From: Halomonas ventosae
GTDB lineage: Bacteria; Pseudomonadota; Gammaproteobacteria; Pseudomonadales; Halomonadaceae
Assembly: GCF_004363555.1 (NCBI RefSeq)
Contig: NZ_SNZJ01000003.1
Coordinates: forward strand, 62,001 to 126,000
Length of the DNA: 64,000 nucleotides
Reading direction: 5' to 3'
A program made the position numbers and the translations under genes. Below, piece after piece: positions 19,172 through 30,148 of the stretch. The first letter of the stretch is position 1; each line of letters opens with the position of its first letter. The notes beneath the pieces were generated by a model. The model was not told where the DNA came from, did no database searches, and saw nothing but the letters and a program-made list of their open reading frames with translations.

Positions 19172-20581
19172 TCAGCTCCTTCCCGGTTGGCGAGAGGCGT
19201 CTTCGAAGGGCACATGGGCGGCCGACAGCGGACGCTTGGGCCGTTCCACCTCGTGGTCATGGGGCGCTTCGGGCAGCATGCCCTGGCGTACCACCCGGGT
19301 CAGGTAGTAGACGCCGGCCCAGAACACCACCGCGTAGACGGCGATGTAGCCGACCAGGGTGAACAGCGCCATGCCGCCGGTGAGCGATGGCGTCAGCCCC
19401 TCGGCATGGGTCATCATGCCGTAGACCAGCCAGGGTGCCCGGCCGGTCTCGGTGACGAACCAGCCCGCCAGCACCGCGATGAAGGGCGTCACCGTCATCA
19501 CCCGCATCAGCTGCAGGAAGCCGCGATGCTCGTAGACCCGTCCGCCGCGTCGCAACCAGAGCCCCGCCAGTGAGACGGCGATCATGACCAGGCCGATGCC
19601 GACCATCACCCGGAAGGACCAGAACACCAGCCATACCGGCGGCTGCTCCTCTGGCGGCACCTCGCTGATGCCGGGCACCTCGCCGTCGGCATGGTGGGTC
19701 AGGATCAGGCTGGCGAGGCTCGGGATGCCGACCTCGAAACGGTTCTGCTGGGCCTCCTGGTCGGGCCAGGCGAAGAGCAGCAGCGGCACATGGGAACCGC
19801 GCTCCCAGTTGCCCTCCATGGCCGCGACCTTGGTCGGCTGGTGCTCGAGGGTATTGAGGCCGTGGAAGTCCCCCAGCACGGCCTGAGCCGGCGTGAGGAC
19901 CAGCAGCAGCCACAGGCACATGGAGAGCGCCTTGCGGTTGGCCTCGATGTCGCGCCGGATGAGCAGGTACCAGGCGCTGACCCCGGCCACCACGAAGCCG
20001 CCGGTCAGGAAGGAGGCCAGCACCATGTGCCAGAAGCGGTACCAGAAGGAGGGGTTGAAGATCGCCTCGCTCCAGGAGGTGACGTGGAAGCGGCCGTCGA
20101 TCAGCTCGACGCCGGCGGGCGTCTGCATCCAGCTGTTGGCCGAGAGGATCCAGAACGAGGAGATGAAGGTCCCGGTGGCCACCATGATGGCGGCAAAGAG
20201 ATGGACGCCCTGGGGCACCTTGCCTCGCCCGAAGAGCAGCACCCCGAGGAACGCCGCTTCGAGGAAGAAGGCGGTGACCACCTCATAGCTGAGGACCGGC
20301 CCGAGGAAGTTCGATGCCGCCTGGGAGAAGTTGCTCCAGTTGGTACCGAACTGGAAGGACATGACGATGCCCGACACCACCCCCATGCCGAACACCACGG
20401 CAAAGACCTTGGTCCAGAACAGCGCGAGGCGGTCCCATGCCGGATTCTCGGTCTTGAAGAAGAGCCCGTTGAGCAGGGCGATATAGGATGCCAGGCCGAT
20501 GGTGAACACCGGGAAGATGGCGTGGAAGGCGACCACGAAGGCGAACTGCAGTCGCGACAGCAGCAGGGGATCCAGTTCCAT
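19172..20581 (-). CDS. cydA: Cytochrome bd ubiquinol oxidase subunit I, short Q-loop (CIO type)
   Basis: 469 residues. His20 (FHAIFPVFTIG) is the expected heme ligand; WHMVLASFLTGG and GRAPWLVYGMMTHAEG are conserved bd motifs (GRAPW replaces the E. coli GRQPW). The periplasmic Q-loop lacks the long C-terminal insertion of E. coli CydA, the mark of the cyanide-insensitive oxidase group. The ATG at 20581 has AGGAG seven bases upstream; the ATG at 20608 adds nine residues without a ribosome site. First gene of cydA-cydB-cydD-cydC-deaminase. The upstream region has paired inverted repeats (20681-20767). Confidence 0.94.
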   Translation of the reverse strand: MELDPLLLSRLQFAFVVAFHAIFPVFTIGLASYIALLNGLFFKTENPAWDRLALFWTKVFAVVFGMGVVSGIVMSFQFGTNWSNFSQAASNFLGPVLSYEVVTAFFLEAAFLGVLLFGRGKVPQGVHLFAAIMVATGTFISSFWILSANSWMQTPAGVELIDGRFHVTSWSEAIFNPSFWYRFWHMVLASFLTGGFVVAGVSAWYLLIRRDIEANRKALSMCLWLLLVLTPAQAVLGDFHGLNTLEHQPTKVAAMEGNWERGSHVPLLLFAWPDQEAQQNRFEVGIPSLASLILTHHADGEVPGISEVPPEEQPPVWLVFWSFRVMVGIGLVMIAVSLAGLWLRRGGRVYEHRGFLQLMRVMTVTPFIAVLAGWFVTETGRAPWLVYGMMTHAEGLTPSLTGGMALFTLVGYIAVYAVVFWAGVYYLTRVVRQGMLPEAPHDHEVERPKRPLSAAHVPFEDASRQPGRS

Positions 20582-20680
20582 GAAGCACTCCTCGTTCCTG
20601 TGATGCATGAGTACGAGATGCGTCAGGCACTGGACGTGCTCTTGTGCGTGGGGCCTCGAGGACCCTGCCGCATTCTGGTC

Positions 20681-20767
20681 TGATCAGGGAACAACGTAGC
20701 GCATTCTACTTACGTGCGTGGCGGACAGCCGATAATAGCAAAATAGAATAAGCTAATTCCCTGATCA
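20681..20767. promoter_or_regulatory. Inverted pair of 11-bp sites flanking an AT-rich promoter region of cydA
   Basis: TGATCAGGGAA at 20681-20691 and its exact reverse complement TTCCCTGATCA at 20757-20767, 65 bp apart. Between them lies the most AT-rich stretch of the area (20730-20757), a plausible promoter for cydA, which starts 100 bp away on the minus strand. A pair of regulator sites is the simplest reading. The sites contain TGATCA but not a full FNR/ANR box (TTGAT-N4-ATCAA). Confidence 0.5.
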
Positions 20768-20849
20768 CGCACCTATCATACGCCTACGACCCACGCGCGG
20801 GGAGGTTGTTCGGATCACCTGACCGTGTCGCGTTGTCGCAGCCGGGCGC

Positions 20850-21833
20850 TCAGGTCGAGCTACCGACGATCACCATGCTGACCATATAGGCGGTGTAGCC
20901 GAGGAACATGGCCAGCAGCGCAGCGCCCTCCACCCGGTTGATGCGGCCCTCGCGGCCGCGCCAGCCCATGGCGAAGACCGCCATCATCACCGTCATCGCC
21001 ATCATCAGGCTCCAGTCACGCAGCAGCACCTCGCGACCGGCCTCGATGGGCGCGATCACCCCGGCCAGGCCCACCACGCCCAGGGTATTGAAGAGGTTGG
21101 AGCCCACCACGTTGCCCAGCACCAGGTCGTGCTCGCGGCGGCGCAGCGCACTGATCGACGAGGCGAGCTCCGGCAGCGAGGTGCCCACCGCCACCACGGT
21201 CAGGCCGATCACCAGGTCGCTGACGCCGAACCCCTCGGCGATGGCCACCGCGCCCCAGACCAGGATGCGCGAGCTGACCACCAGCAGCACCAGGCCGACA
21301 CCCGTCCAGACGAGCCCGGCCTTCAGCGACATCGGGTGCACCGCCAGGCTCTCCTCGGTGTCGCTGGAGAGGGCATCGCTGCCGTCGCGCAGGCCAAGAT
21401 AAATGGAGACGCCGATGAAGGCGGCCAGCAGCGCCAGCAGCAGGATGGCCTCGAGGCGGCCGATCACGCCACCCCACAGCAGCAGGGCGGAGAGCAGGGT
21501 GACGCCGCCCAGCACCGGCAGCTCGCGACGTACGACCGCGGAGTGCACCGCCAGCGGCGAGATCAGCGCCACCAGGCCCAGGATCAGGCCGATGTTGGCA
21601 ATGTTGGAGCCATAGGCGTTGCCCAGCGCCAGGCCGGGGTTGCCCTGCGCGGCCGCCAGGGCGGAGACCACCAGTTCCGGTGCCGAGGTACCGAAGCCGA
21701 TCACCAGCATGCCGATCAGCAGCGGCGACAGCCCCAGCCGGGCGGAGGTCGCCGCCGCCCCGTCGACGAAGCGCTCGGCGCTCCACACCAGCAGGACAAG
21801 GCCTGCCAATACCGCCACGGCGGGAAGTAACAT
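20850..21833 (-). CDS. Ca2+/Na+ antiporter of the CaCA family (YrbG-like)
   Basis: 327 residues with about ten membrane helices and the two inverted alpha-repeats of the family: GFGTSAPELVVSAL with GNAYGSNIANIG in the first half, and AVGTSLPELASSIS with GNVVGSNLFNTLG in the second. The paired acidic residues in the PEL motifs are the ion-binding residues. Likely exchanges Na+ for Ca2+ across the inner membrane, reasonable for a halophile; the true ion is not proven. Ribosome site GAGGAG lies five bases before the ATG. It is transcribed toward cydA with a 268-bp gap and is divergent to pqiA. Confidence 0.88.
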   Translation of the reverse strand: MLLPAVAVLAGLVLLVWSAERFVDGAAATSARLGLSPLLIGMLVIGFGTSAPELVVSALAAAQGNPGLALGNAYGSNIANIGLILGLVALISPLAVHSAVVRRELPVLGGVTLLSALLLWGGVIGRLEAILLLALLAAFIGVSIYLGLRDGSDALSSDTEESLAVHPMSLKAGLVWTGVGLVLLVVSSRILVWGAVAIAEGFGVSDLVIGLTVVAVGTSLPELASSISALRRREHDLVLGNVVGSNLFNTLGVVGLAGVIAPIEAGREVLLRDWSLMMAMTVMMAVFAMGWRGREGRINRVEGAALLAMFLGYTAYMVSMVIVGSST

Positions 21834-21942
21834 GTCGTCTCCTCGGGAACATTCAGGCCCGCATGTTTGTATATGGTGTCCCCCTCGTCAACGTGCCACA
21901 CTGACTTTTCTGATCTTGTCGTCATGAGGAGACCCCATCGCG

Positions 21943-23292
21943 GTGCCCAGGCTCGCCTTTCGCGCCCCCCCCCTGCCCCGGGGAGAACCGCTGGTGGACC
22001 GCTCGCCACCGGAGACGCGCACCTCGCGGCGACGGCTGCGGGCCTGTCACGAGTGCGACTGGCTGGTGGCGCTGCCACCGCTGCACGCCGGCGAGAAGGC
22101 CGAGTGTCCGCGCTGCGGCCATACCCTGGCCAGCCGCCATCACCGACCGGCCCAGCGCAGCATGGCGCTGGCCCTGTCCGCCCTGGTGGCCCTGGCGCTG
22201 GCGGTCTCCTTTCCCTTCGTCAGCTTCAGCGTCGGGGGCATCGGCAACCGCATCGAGCTCTCCCAGACTGCCACCACCCTGATCGGCTTCGACCAGCCGC
22301 TGGTGGCCATCGCCGTGCTGCTGACCATCGCCGTGCTGCCTGCCGTCTACCTCGCCGGGGTGGTCTGGCTGCAGCTCGGCCTGCTGCGCCAGGCCCCGCT
22401 GCCGGCCAGCCGCAGTATCGCCCGCTCGCTTTCCCACCTGCACCCCTGGATGATGGCCGACGTCTTCATCGTCGGCGCCCTGGTGAGCCTGATCAAGATC
22501 GCCGGCATGGCCGAGATCGAGCTGGGCATCTCCTTCTGGGCCTTCTGCGTCTTCGCTCTGCTGCTGCTGGCCACCACCCAGTCGCTGGATGCCGACTGGC
22601 TGTGGTTCTCGCTTTCCGGCGAGCCCCTCGCCCCGGAGGGCGTGCGCACCGGCGAACCCGCCGCCCCCCAGGGCCTGGCCGGCTGCGCCACCTGCGGTCT
22701 GGTCAACCGCCTTGACGGCGACGGCCACGGTCGCTGCCGACGCTGCGGCGAGGGCCTGCACGCGCGCCTGCCCCACAGCCTGCAACGCACCTGGGCCCTG
22801 CTGGCGGCCGCCACGGTGATGTACCTGCCGGCCAACCTCTACCCGATCATGACCACCACCAGCCTGGGGCACGCCTCGCCCTCCACCATCATCGGCGGGG
22901 TCGTGGAGCTGATCCAGATGGGCTCCTGGCCGGTGGCGGTGGTGATCTTCGTGGCCAGCGTGATCGTGCCGGTGGGCAAGCTCGTGGCACTGGCCTGGCT
23001 GTGCCTGGTGGTCCGGCGCAGCGATGAGCTCAGTGCCCCGACTCGCACCCGCCTCTACCGCCTCACCGAGTTCATCGGCCGCTGGTCGATGGTCGATGTC
23101 TTCGTGGTGGCGATCCTGGTGGCGCTGATCCGCGCCGGTGCCCTGATGTCGATCACCCCGGGCCCCGCCGCCCTGGCCTTCGGGGCCGTGGTGGTCAGCA
23201 CCATGCTCGCCGCCATGACCTTCGACCCGAGACTGCTCTGGGACACGCCCCTGCCGCGTGAGTCCCGCCCCGCACAAGGAAGCCCGCGATGA
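21943..23292 (+). CDS. pqiA: PqiA-type inner-membrane protein (paraquat-inducible protein A / LetA family)
   Basis: 449 residues made of two similar halves. Each starts with a zinc-ribbon-like Cys pair set (CHECDWL and CPRCG; CATCGLVN and CRRCGEGL) and continues with four or so membrane helices. Members work with MCE-domain proteins to move lipid across the envelope. The start is GTG at 21943 with GAGGAG eleven bases upstream; a second possible GTG lies at about 21993. First gene of pqiA-pqiB-pqiC, with ATGA overlaps at both joins. It is divergent to the CaCA antiporter across 109 bp. Confidence 0.9.
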   Translation: MPRLAFRAPPLPRGEPLVDRSPPETRTSRRRLRACHECDWLVALPPLHAGEKAECPRCGHTLASRHHRPAQRSMALALSALVALALAVSFPFVSFSVGGIGNRIELSQTATTLIGFDQPLVAIAVLLTIAVLPAVYLAGVVWLQLGLLRQAPLPASRSIARSLSHLHPWMMADVFIVGALVSLIKIAGMAEIELGISFWAFCVFALLLLATTQSLDADWLWFSLSGEPLAPEGVRTGEPAAPQGLAGCATCGLVNRLDGDGHGRCRRCGEGLHARLPHSLQRTWALLAAATVMYLPANLYPIMTTTSLGHASPSTIIGGVVELIQMGSWPVAVVIFVASVIVPVGKLVALAWLCLVVRRSDELSAPTRTRLYRLTEFIGRWSMVDVFVVAILVALIRAGALMSITPGPAALAFGAVVVSTMLAAMTFDPRLLWDTPLPRESRPAQGSPR

Positions 23293-24977
23293 CCGAGCCC
23301 CCCGAGACGCCCGACCGGGACAGCCACCGCGCCCACGCCACGCCCCAGGCCCGGCTCTCGCCGATCTGGATCGTGCCCCTCGTGGCGATCCTGATCGGCG
23401 CCTGGCTGGTCTACGACAACTACCGCAGTCGCGGCCCGCAGATCACCCTGATGATGGACAGCGCCGAGGGCATCGAGGCGGGCAGCACCCTGATCAAGAC
23501 CCGCAACGTCGAGGTCGGACGGGTCGAGCGGGTCCACCTCTCGGATGACCTCTCCCGGGCGGTCATCACCGCCCGCATGAGCCCCGACACCGATGCCATG
23601 CTGGTCGAGGACAGCCGCTTCTGGGTGGTCAAGCCACGCATCGGTCGCGAGGGCATCAGCGGCCTGGGCACGGTGCTCTCCGGCGCCTACATCCAGCTCG
23701 AGCCGGGCCAGAGCGAGGTCGACGCACGGGAGTTCGAGGTCAGCGAGCAGCCGCCGGTGTCGCCGGCCGGGGCGGAGGGGCTGCGCATCAACCTGGTCAG
23801 CCAGCTGGGCAACTCGCTGAACGTCGGCGACCCGGTCACCTACCAGGGCCTCATCGTCGGCCGGGTCGAGGAGGCCAGCTTCGATGCCGCGACCCGGCGC
23901 ATGCACCACCGCATCTTCATCGAGAGCCCCTACCACGACCTGGTGACCGACAGCACCCGCTTCTGGTCGGCCAGCGGGTTCGACCTGCGGCTGGACTCCG
24001 AGGGCTTCCGGGTCAATATCGACTCCCTGGAGACACTGCTCGGCGGTGGCGTCACCTTCGGCGTGCCGGAGGACCTGCCCCGCGGCATGGCCGTGGAGGC
24101 CGACGCGACCTTCACCCTTTTCCCCGACGAGGAGAGCGCCCGACAGGGGACCTTCAATCGCTACCTGGAGTACGTGCTGCTGGTGGAGGACACCGTGCGC
24201 GGCCTCTCGCGGGGCGCCCCGGTGGAGTTTCGTGGCGTGCGGATCGGCACGGTGGCGGCGGTGCCCTGGAACTTCACCGCCCCCCAGCCGGATTCCCGCG
24301 CCAACTTCGCCATCCCGGTGCTGATCCGCATCGAGCCCCAGCGCCTGGGCATCGACTCCCAGGAGCTCGATATCGAGGAGTGGCGCACGCGCTTCGAGCG
24401 CCTCTTCGGGCTGGGACTCAAGGCCTCGCTGAAGAGCGGCAGCCTCATCACCGGCGCGCTGTTCGTCGACCTCAACTTCCAGCGCGACCAGGCCGGCGAC
24501 TATGTCGCGGAGACCTTCGCCGAGCGCAGCGTCTTCCCCACCACCTCGAGCGGCTTCGCCCAGATCGAGGCCCAGGTGACCGCACTGCTCGACAAGCTCA
24601 ACGGCCTGGAGCTCGAACCGCTGCTGGAGGGGCTGGACCGCAACCTGGCGACTTCCGAAGCCATGCTCGTCGAGGTCCGCGAACTTACCGCCAGCGTGCG
24701 CACCCTGGTCGACGACCCCGGCACCCGGGCGCTCCCCGGCAACCTCAACCAGACCCTGGAGGAGCTGCGCGCCACCCTCGAGGGCATCTCGCCGGATTCC
24801 GCCGCCTACGGCGACTTCACCGGGACCCTGCAGCAGCTCGACCGGCTGCTGCGCGACCTGCAGCCCACCGCGCGCACCCTGCGCGACAACCCCCGTGCCC
24901 TGCTCTTCGACAGCCTGGACGGCGAGGACCCGCTGCCCAGGGCGCCGCAACGCCAATCCCGAGGGAGCTCCCCATGA
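23289..24977 (+). CDS. pqiB: PqiB, MCE-domain envelope lipid-transport protein
   Basis: 562 residues. One membrane anchor near residues 24-45, then three MCE domains (GIEAGSTLIKTRNVEVGRV; LNVGDPVTYQGLIVGRVEE; LSRGAPVEFRGVRIGTV) and a C-terminal helical part with coiled-coil-like heptads (about 430-540). In E. coli PqiB forms a periplasm-spanning tube between PqiA in the inner membrane and PqiC. Length and domain count match PqiB. Start overlaps the pqiA stop as ATGA. Confidence 0.93.
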   Translation: MTEPPETPDRDSHRAHATPQARLSPIWIVPLVAILIGAWLVYDNYRSRGPQITLMMDSAEGIEAGSTLIKTRNVEVGRVERVHLSDDLSRAVITARMSPDTDAMLVEDSRFWVVKPRIGREGISGLGTVLSGAYIQLEPGQSEVDAREFEVSEQPPVSPAGAEGLRINLVSQLGNSLNVGDPVTYQGLIVGRVEEASFDAATRRMHHRIFIESPYHDLVTDSTRFWSASGFDLRLDSEGFRVNIDSLETLLGGGVTFGVPEDLPRGMAVEADATFTLFPDEESARQGTFNRYLEYVLLVEDTVRGLSRGAPVEFRGVRIGTVAAVPWNFTAPQPDSRANFAIPVLIRIEPQRLGIDSQELDIEEWRTRFERLFGLGLKASLKSGSLITGALFVDLNFQRDQAGDYVAETFAERSVFPTTSSGFAQIEAQVTALLDKLNGLELEPLLEGLDRNLATSEAMLVEVRELTASVRTLVDDPGTRALPGNLNQTLEELRATLEGISPDSAAYGDFTGTLQQLDRLLRDLQPTARTLRDNPRALLFDSLDGEDPLPRAPQRQSRGSSP

Positions 24978-25567
24978 TGCGCATCAAGGCCCTGATCGCC
25001 GCCGGCCTCGCCCTGTGGCTGGCCGGCTGTGCCGCCAGCGGGCCGGCGCCGAGCCGCTACACCCTGCCCGCGGACGCCGACGGTGACCCGCCACGCATCG
25101 CCGGGGCAGACGCCACGCACCGGCTGGTCGTCGGCCAGCCCCGGCTGGCCCGTTTCCTCGACGTCGACGGCCTGGTGCTGCAGCTCGACGACATCACCCT
25201 CAACGAGGCCAACCACCACCAGTGGGCGGAGCCCCTCGGCCTGCAGCTCGAGCGCGGCCTGCGCACTCGCCTGGCCGCGCGCCTGCCGGACACCCGGGTC
25301 ATGCAGGACGGTGCCGACAACCGTCGCGGCACGGCCCCCACCCTGCGCCTGGAGGTGGATCGCTTCCATGGCCGCTTCGACGGCCAGGCCGTGGCCGGGG
25401 GCCAGTGGCAGCTGCGCGACGCGGGCGGCGACCTGCTGGCCATGGCCCCCTTCGTGGTGGAGGTGGCACTGGCCGAGGACGGCTACCCTGCCCTGGTGCG
25501 AGCCCTGGGTCGCGGCTGGGACCGGGTGGCCGACGAGATCGCCGCACAAATCAAACGGCTGCGCTGA
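24974..25567 (+). CDS. pqiC: PqiC, outer-membrane lipoprotein of the Pqi system
   Basis: 197 residues with a lipoprotein signal (IAAGLALWLAGC; the lipidated Cys is about residue 19) and the ABC-type-transport auxiliary (DUF330) fold: LPDTRVMQ and the repeated strand pattern up to IAAQIKRLR. It anchors the Pqi complex at the outer membrane. The start overlaps pqiB as ATGA; another in-frame ATG follows directly at 24977. Confidence 0.9.
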   Translation: MMRIKALIAAGLALWLAGCAASGPAPSRYTLPADADGDPPRIAGADATHRLVVGQPRLARFLDVDGLVLQLDDITLNEANHHQWAEPLGLQLERGLRTRLAARLPDTRVMQDGADNRRGTAPTLRLEVDRFHGRFDGQAVAGGQWQLRDAGGDLLAMAPFVVEVALAEDGYPALVRALGRGWDRVADEIAAQIKRLR

Positions 25568-25708
25568 ACCGCGCACTGTGGCATACTACCGCCACGCGGC
25601 GATCGCTGGTCCCTCCTGCCGCGCCAGATTCCTTTTACACGCCTCGGCCCGGGACTGACCACGTCGACCATCGACGCGGCGCGACCGGGGCGTCTCTGCG
25701 GAGACCGC

Positions 25709-27019
<1,311 letters not shown>

Positions 27020-27031
27020 GACGCCTGACTG

Positions 27032-27065
27032 GCGGGCTGCATCGGAATGTGCGAATGTAGCCCGC
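27032..27065. terminator. Hairpin after rhlE, weak terminator candidate
   Basis: GCGGGCTGCAT (27032-27042) can pair with ATGTAGCCCGC (27055-27065), one wobble pair, 12-nt loop. It is not followed by a T-run, so intrinsic termination is uncertain. Confidence 0.3.
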
Positions 27066-27107
27066 TGATCTCCCTACCCCTTCCACCGTCCAAGGCAGGA
27101 CGCTTCC

Positions 27108-27608
27108 ATGGATGAAAAGAACCTCGTCACTGGCTATCGGCGCTGGCTGACCTTCCAGCAGCAGGCCCGGCTGGACCGCGAACACCACGGCGCCCGTCAG
27201 AAGCTCGAGGAGTCGAAGGTCTCGGCGACGCGCATGACCGAAGCCTACCGCAGCATGGCCGCCAAGGGCGCCAGCGAAGGCGCCAGCTACCGCACCCTCT
27301 TCCTGCGTGACCATGGCGACACGGCGCTGGCCTGCGAGGGCTGGCTGTTCGTGCGACGGGTGCTGGCAGAGGGCGGCTCGACCCGCGTGCGGGCCACCCT
27401 GCTGACCACCTTCACCCTCGAGGAGGGCCGCATCGAGCCCGGCACCCACCCGGCCGAGAAGGTCACCCTGGAGATCTTCGACCAGTTGAACATCGATCGC
27501 GGCATGAGCAGCGTGGTGCGGGTCGACCGCATCGACGGCGACCGCGACACCCGCTTCATCACCCTGCTCGATGCGGTGCGAGGCGACCTGCGCCGCCACA
27601 TGCGGTGA
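27108..27608 (+). CDS. Conserved hypothetical protein
   Basis: 166 residues, no signal peptide or membrane helix. I do not recognise a family. The N-terminal half is helical and charged; the C-terminal half looks like alternating strands (VRATLLTTFTLEEGRIEPGT; VVRVDRIDGDRDTRFITLLD). It starts with ATG at 27108, 88 bp after rhlE, and is followed after 7 bp by another unknown gene and then an overlapping MFS gene, so the three may form an operon. GC content and codon use look like the neighbours. Nothing in it indicates an enzyme. Confidence 0.75.
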   Translation: MDEKNLVTGYRRWLTFQQQARLDREHHGARQKLEESKVSATRMTEAYRSMAAKGASEGASYRTLFLRDHGDTALACEGWLFVRRVLAEGGSTRVRATLLTTFTLEEGRIEPGTHPAEKVTLEIFDQLNIDRGMSSVVRVDRIDGDRDTRFITLLDAVRGDLRRHMR

Positions 27609-27615
27609 GCGCGGC

Positions 27616-28170
27616 ATGCTGAAGACGCTGTTCGGCAGATCCCCCGTGGAGGTCTGGGTCATCAAGCAGGTCGATGATGGCCTGCTGCACCTGTGCGGCC
27701 AGGGCATCCTCGAGAGCGGGGACAGCCGCAAGGCCGTGCTCGCGGCCCTGGCAGAGGGACGGTTCCATGGTGCCGTGCGCCTGGCCGGCGGCGGGCTGGT
27801 GCTCAACGCCCGGCTCTTCGCCGCCCTGGTGCCGCTGGACGACCTGACGCTGACCGACGACGGCCAGGCCCACTGGCAGGACCGCCTGTGGCGCGTCTCC
27901 CAGGTGCCCCAGCGCTGCTGGGGCTTCGACGGCAGGCTGGTCGCCCAGCAGGGGGTCAGCGTCGGTGGGCTCGGCCTGGTCAGCGCCGAGGATGTCTCCG
28001 GCATCCGCCGGCGCGTGGACCGCGATACCCCGCAGCCGCCCGGCGAGGTCACCTTCCGTGCGGTCAACGAGCTCGAGGACCACCCCCTGGTCGCCGAGCC
28101 CCGGGAGGAGCCTCGCCCCGCCCGACCGGCGCATCGACGCGAGTGGCGTGATGACAACGAACGGCACTGA
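27616..28170 (+). CDS. Hypothetical protein
   Basis: 184 residues from the ATG at 27616, which follows the previous stop by 7 bp. I do not recognise a family. Residues 1-130 appear folded with small strands (WVIKQVDDGLLHLCGQGILE; FHGAVRLAGGGLVLNARLF) and the last 45 residues are Pro/Arg/Glu-rich and probably disordered. An in-frame ATG at 27571 would start inside the upstream gene and is less likely. Its last 20 bp overlap the MFS start, suggesting coupling. Confidence 0.7.
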   Translation: MLKTLFGRSPVEVWVIKQVDDGLLHLCGQGILESGDSRKAVLAALAEGRFHGAVRLAGGGLVLNARLFAALVPLDDLTLTDDGQAHWQDRLWRVSQVPQRCWGFDGRLVAQQGVSVGGLGLVSAEDVSGIRRRVDRDTPQPPGEVTFRAVNELEDHPLVAEPREEPRPARPAHRREWRDDNERH

Positions 28171-29377
28171 GGCGTCCCGGCCCGCTGCCCGCCAGCTGGC
28201 GCTGTTCATCGGTCTGATGGTGCTGGTGGGGCTCAACCTGCGCCCCGCCCTCTCCACCCTGGCCCCGCTGCTCACCCGCATCCAGCAGGAGACCGGGCTC
28301 TCGGCGCTGGCCATCGGCGCCCTGACCACCCTGCCGGTGCTCTGCCTGGGCATCTTCGCCCCGCTGGCCCCTTGGTTTTCCAAGCGCTTCGGCCCCGAGA
28401 ACACCCTGGCCGCCGCCCTGCTGCTGCTGGCCGGTGGCCTGTTGCTGCGCGGCGTGCCGGCCGTGGTGGCGCTGTTCGGCGGCACCCTGATGGTCGGCGC
28501 CGCCATCGGCGTGGCCGGCACCCTGCTGCCGGCGCTGGTCAAGCGCGAGCTGCCGGCCGGCGCCGACCTGATGACCGGCGTCTACACCATGGCCCTCTGC
28601 CTCGGTGGCGCGCTGGGCGCGGGGCTGAGCATTCCCCTGGCCGACGCCCTGGGGGGCTGGCCGGCCGGGCTCGCCAGCTGGGCCCTGCTGGCGCTGGTGG
28701 CCCTGGTGGCCTGGCGGGTCCTGATGCCGCGCCATGACGCCACCGCGGCCCTTCCCGGCGGGGCCGGCTCCACCCGTGAGCTGCTGGGCCAGCCGCTGGC
28801 CTGGCAGGTGATGCTGTTCATGGGCAGCCAGTCGTCGCTGGCCTACATTGTCTTCGGCTGGCTGCCCACCCTGCTGGTGGCCCGCGGCTACAGCGAGGCC
28901 GAGGCCGGCTGGATGATGGGCGCCTCGGTGATGGTGCAGCTGCTCTCGGCCCTCTCGGCGCCCTGGCTGGCCCGCCTGGGCCGTGACCAGCGGCCTGCCC
29001 TGCTGATCGTGCTGGGCATGGTCGCCGCCGGCTTCTGGCTGCTGCTCCAGGCGCCGGCGATCTGGCGCTGGCCCGGCGTGGTGCTGCTTGGGCTCGGCCA
29101 GGGCGGCGGCTTCAGCCTCGCTCTCACCCTGATCGTGCTGCGAACGTCCACCTCACGCCTGGCCGGCAAGCTCTCGGGGCTGGTCCAGGGGGGCGGCTAC
29201 ACCCTGGCCGCCATGGGACCGCTCGCGGTCGGCGTGATGCTGCAGCTCGAGGTGGGGCTGGCGTCGGTGACCCGTGTGCTGCTTGGCATCATCGCCGTCA
29301 GCATGGGCTTCGCCCTGCTCGCCGGCCGCAACCACCGCCTGGAGGTCGACGACGCGGGACGTCTGGTCACCCGCTAG
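28151..29377 (+). CDS. MFS transporter, CynX/NimT (cyanate/nitroimidazole) family
   Basis: 408 residues, twelve membrane helices. The opening helix ([16 protein letters not shown]) and helix 4-5 region ([20 protein letters not shown]) are typical of the CynX/YycB/NimT branch of the major facilitator superfamily. The substrate is unknown; the name CynX is family-level only, and there is no cyanase gene nearby. The ATG at 28151 lies inside the end of the preceding gene (20-bp overlap). Confidence 0.85.
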   Translation: MTTNGTEASRPAARQLALFIGLMVLVGLNLRPALSTLAPLLTRIQQETGLSALAIGALTTLPVLCLGIFAPLAPWFSKRFGPENTLAAALLLLAGGLLLRGVPAVVALFGGTLMVGAAIGVAGTLLPALVKRELPAGADLMTGVYTMALCLGGALGAGLSIPLADALGGWPAGLASWALLALVALVAWRVLMPRHDATAALPGGAGSTRELLGQPLAWQVMLFMGSQSSLAYIVFGWLPTLLVARGYSEAEAGWMMGASVMVQLLSALSAPWLARLGRDQRPALLIVLGMVAAGFWLLLQAPAIWRWPGVVLLGLGQGGGFSLALTLIVLRTSTSRLAGKLSGLVQGGGYTLAAMGPLAVGVMLQLEVGLASVTRVLLGIIAVSMGFALLAGRNHRLEVDDAGRLVTR

Positions 29378-29412
29378 ACTCGAAGCAGGGGGAACGAGGG
29401 GATGCCCGGCGG

Positions 29413-30144
29413 ATGGACAACGACCAGGACGAGGTCTTCACGACGCGGGGACTGACCCGCCTCTACCGCATGGGCGAGGTCACCATCCGGGCGCTGCAGG
29501 GCGTCGACCTGGCGCTCTACCGCGGCGAGCTCGCCGTCATGCTCGGCGCCTCGGGCTCCGGCAAGTCCACCCTGCTCAACATCCTCGGTGGCCTCGACAG
29601 CCCCAGCGACGGCGAGGTGCACTATCGCGACAGGGCCGGGCAGGACCACGACCTGACCCGCGCGACCCAGCGCCAGCTGACCCGCTTCCGTCGTCACCAC
29701 GTGGGCTTCGTCTTCCAGTTCTACAACCTGATCTCGAGCCTCACCGCCCGGGAGAACGTGGCCATCGTCACCGACATCAGCCGCGATCCCATGCCCCCCG
29801 AGGCCGCCCTGGCCCTGGTCGGCCTCGCCGAACGCCTTGACCACTTCCCCTCCCAGCTCTCCGGCGGCGAGCAGCAGCGCGTGGCCATCGCCCGGGCCGT
29901 GGCCAAGCAGCCCGACGTGCTGCTCTGCGACGAGCCCACCGGCGCCCTGGACTTCCGCACCGGCATCCGCGTACTGGAGGTGCTCGAACAGGTCAACCGC
30001 GAGACCGGCACCACGGTGGCGATCATTACCCACAACGAGGTGATCGGCGAGATGGCCGACCGCATCATCCGCCTGCGCGACGGCCGGGTGGACGAGATCC
30101 ACGCCAACGCCCGCCGCCGTCCGCCCGGTGAGCTGCGCTGGTGA
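29413..30144 (+). CDS. ABC transporter ATPase of the MacB/LolD type
   Basis: 243 residues. Walker [18 protein letters not shown]-loop FVFQFYNLI, signature [14 protein letters not shown], Walker [14 protein letters not shown]-loop ITHN. The LNILGGLD and [14 protein letters not shown] forms are those of ATPases that partner FtsX-type permeases. It is followed 4 bp later by such a permease and then a HlyD-type adaptor, so it powers an export or envelope system. Substrate unknown. Confidence 0.92.
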   Translation: MDNDQDEVFTTRGLTRLYRMGEVTIRALQGVDLALYRGELAVMLGASGSGKSTLLNILGGLDSPSDGEVHYRDRAGQDHDLTRATQRQLTRFRRHHVGFVFQFYNLISSLTARENVAIVTDISRDPMPPEAALALVGLAERLDHFPSQLSGGEQQRVAIARAVAKQPDVLLCDEPTGALDFRTGIRVLEVLEQVNRETGTTVAIITHNEVIGEMADRIIRLRDGRVDEIHANARRRPPGELRW

Positions 30145-30148
30145 TGCC

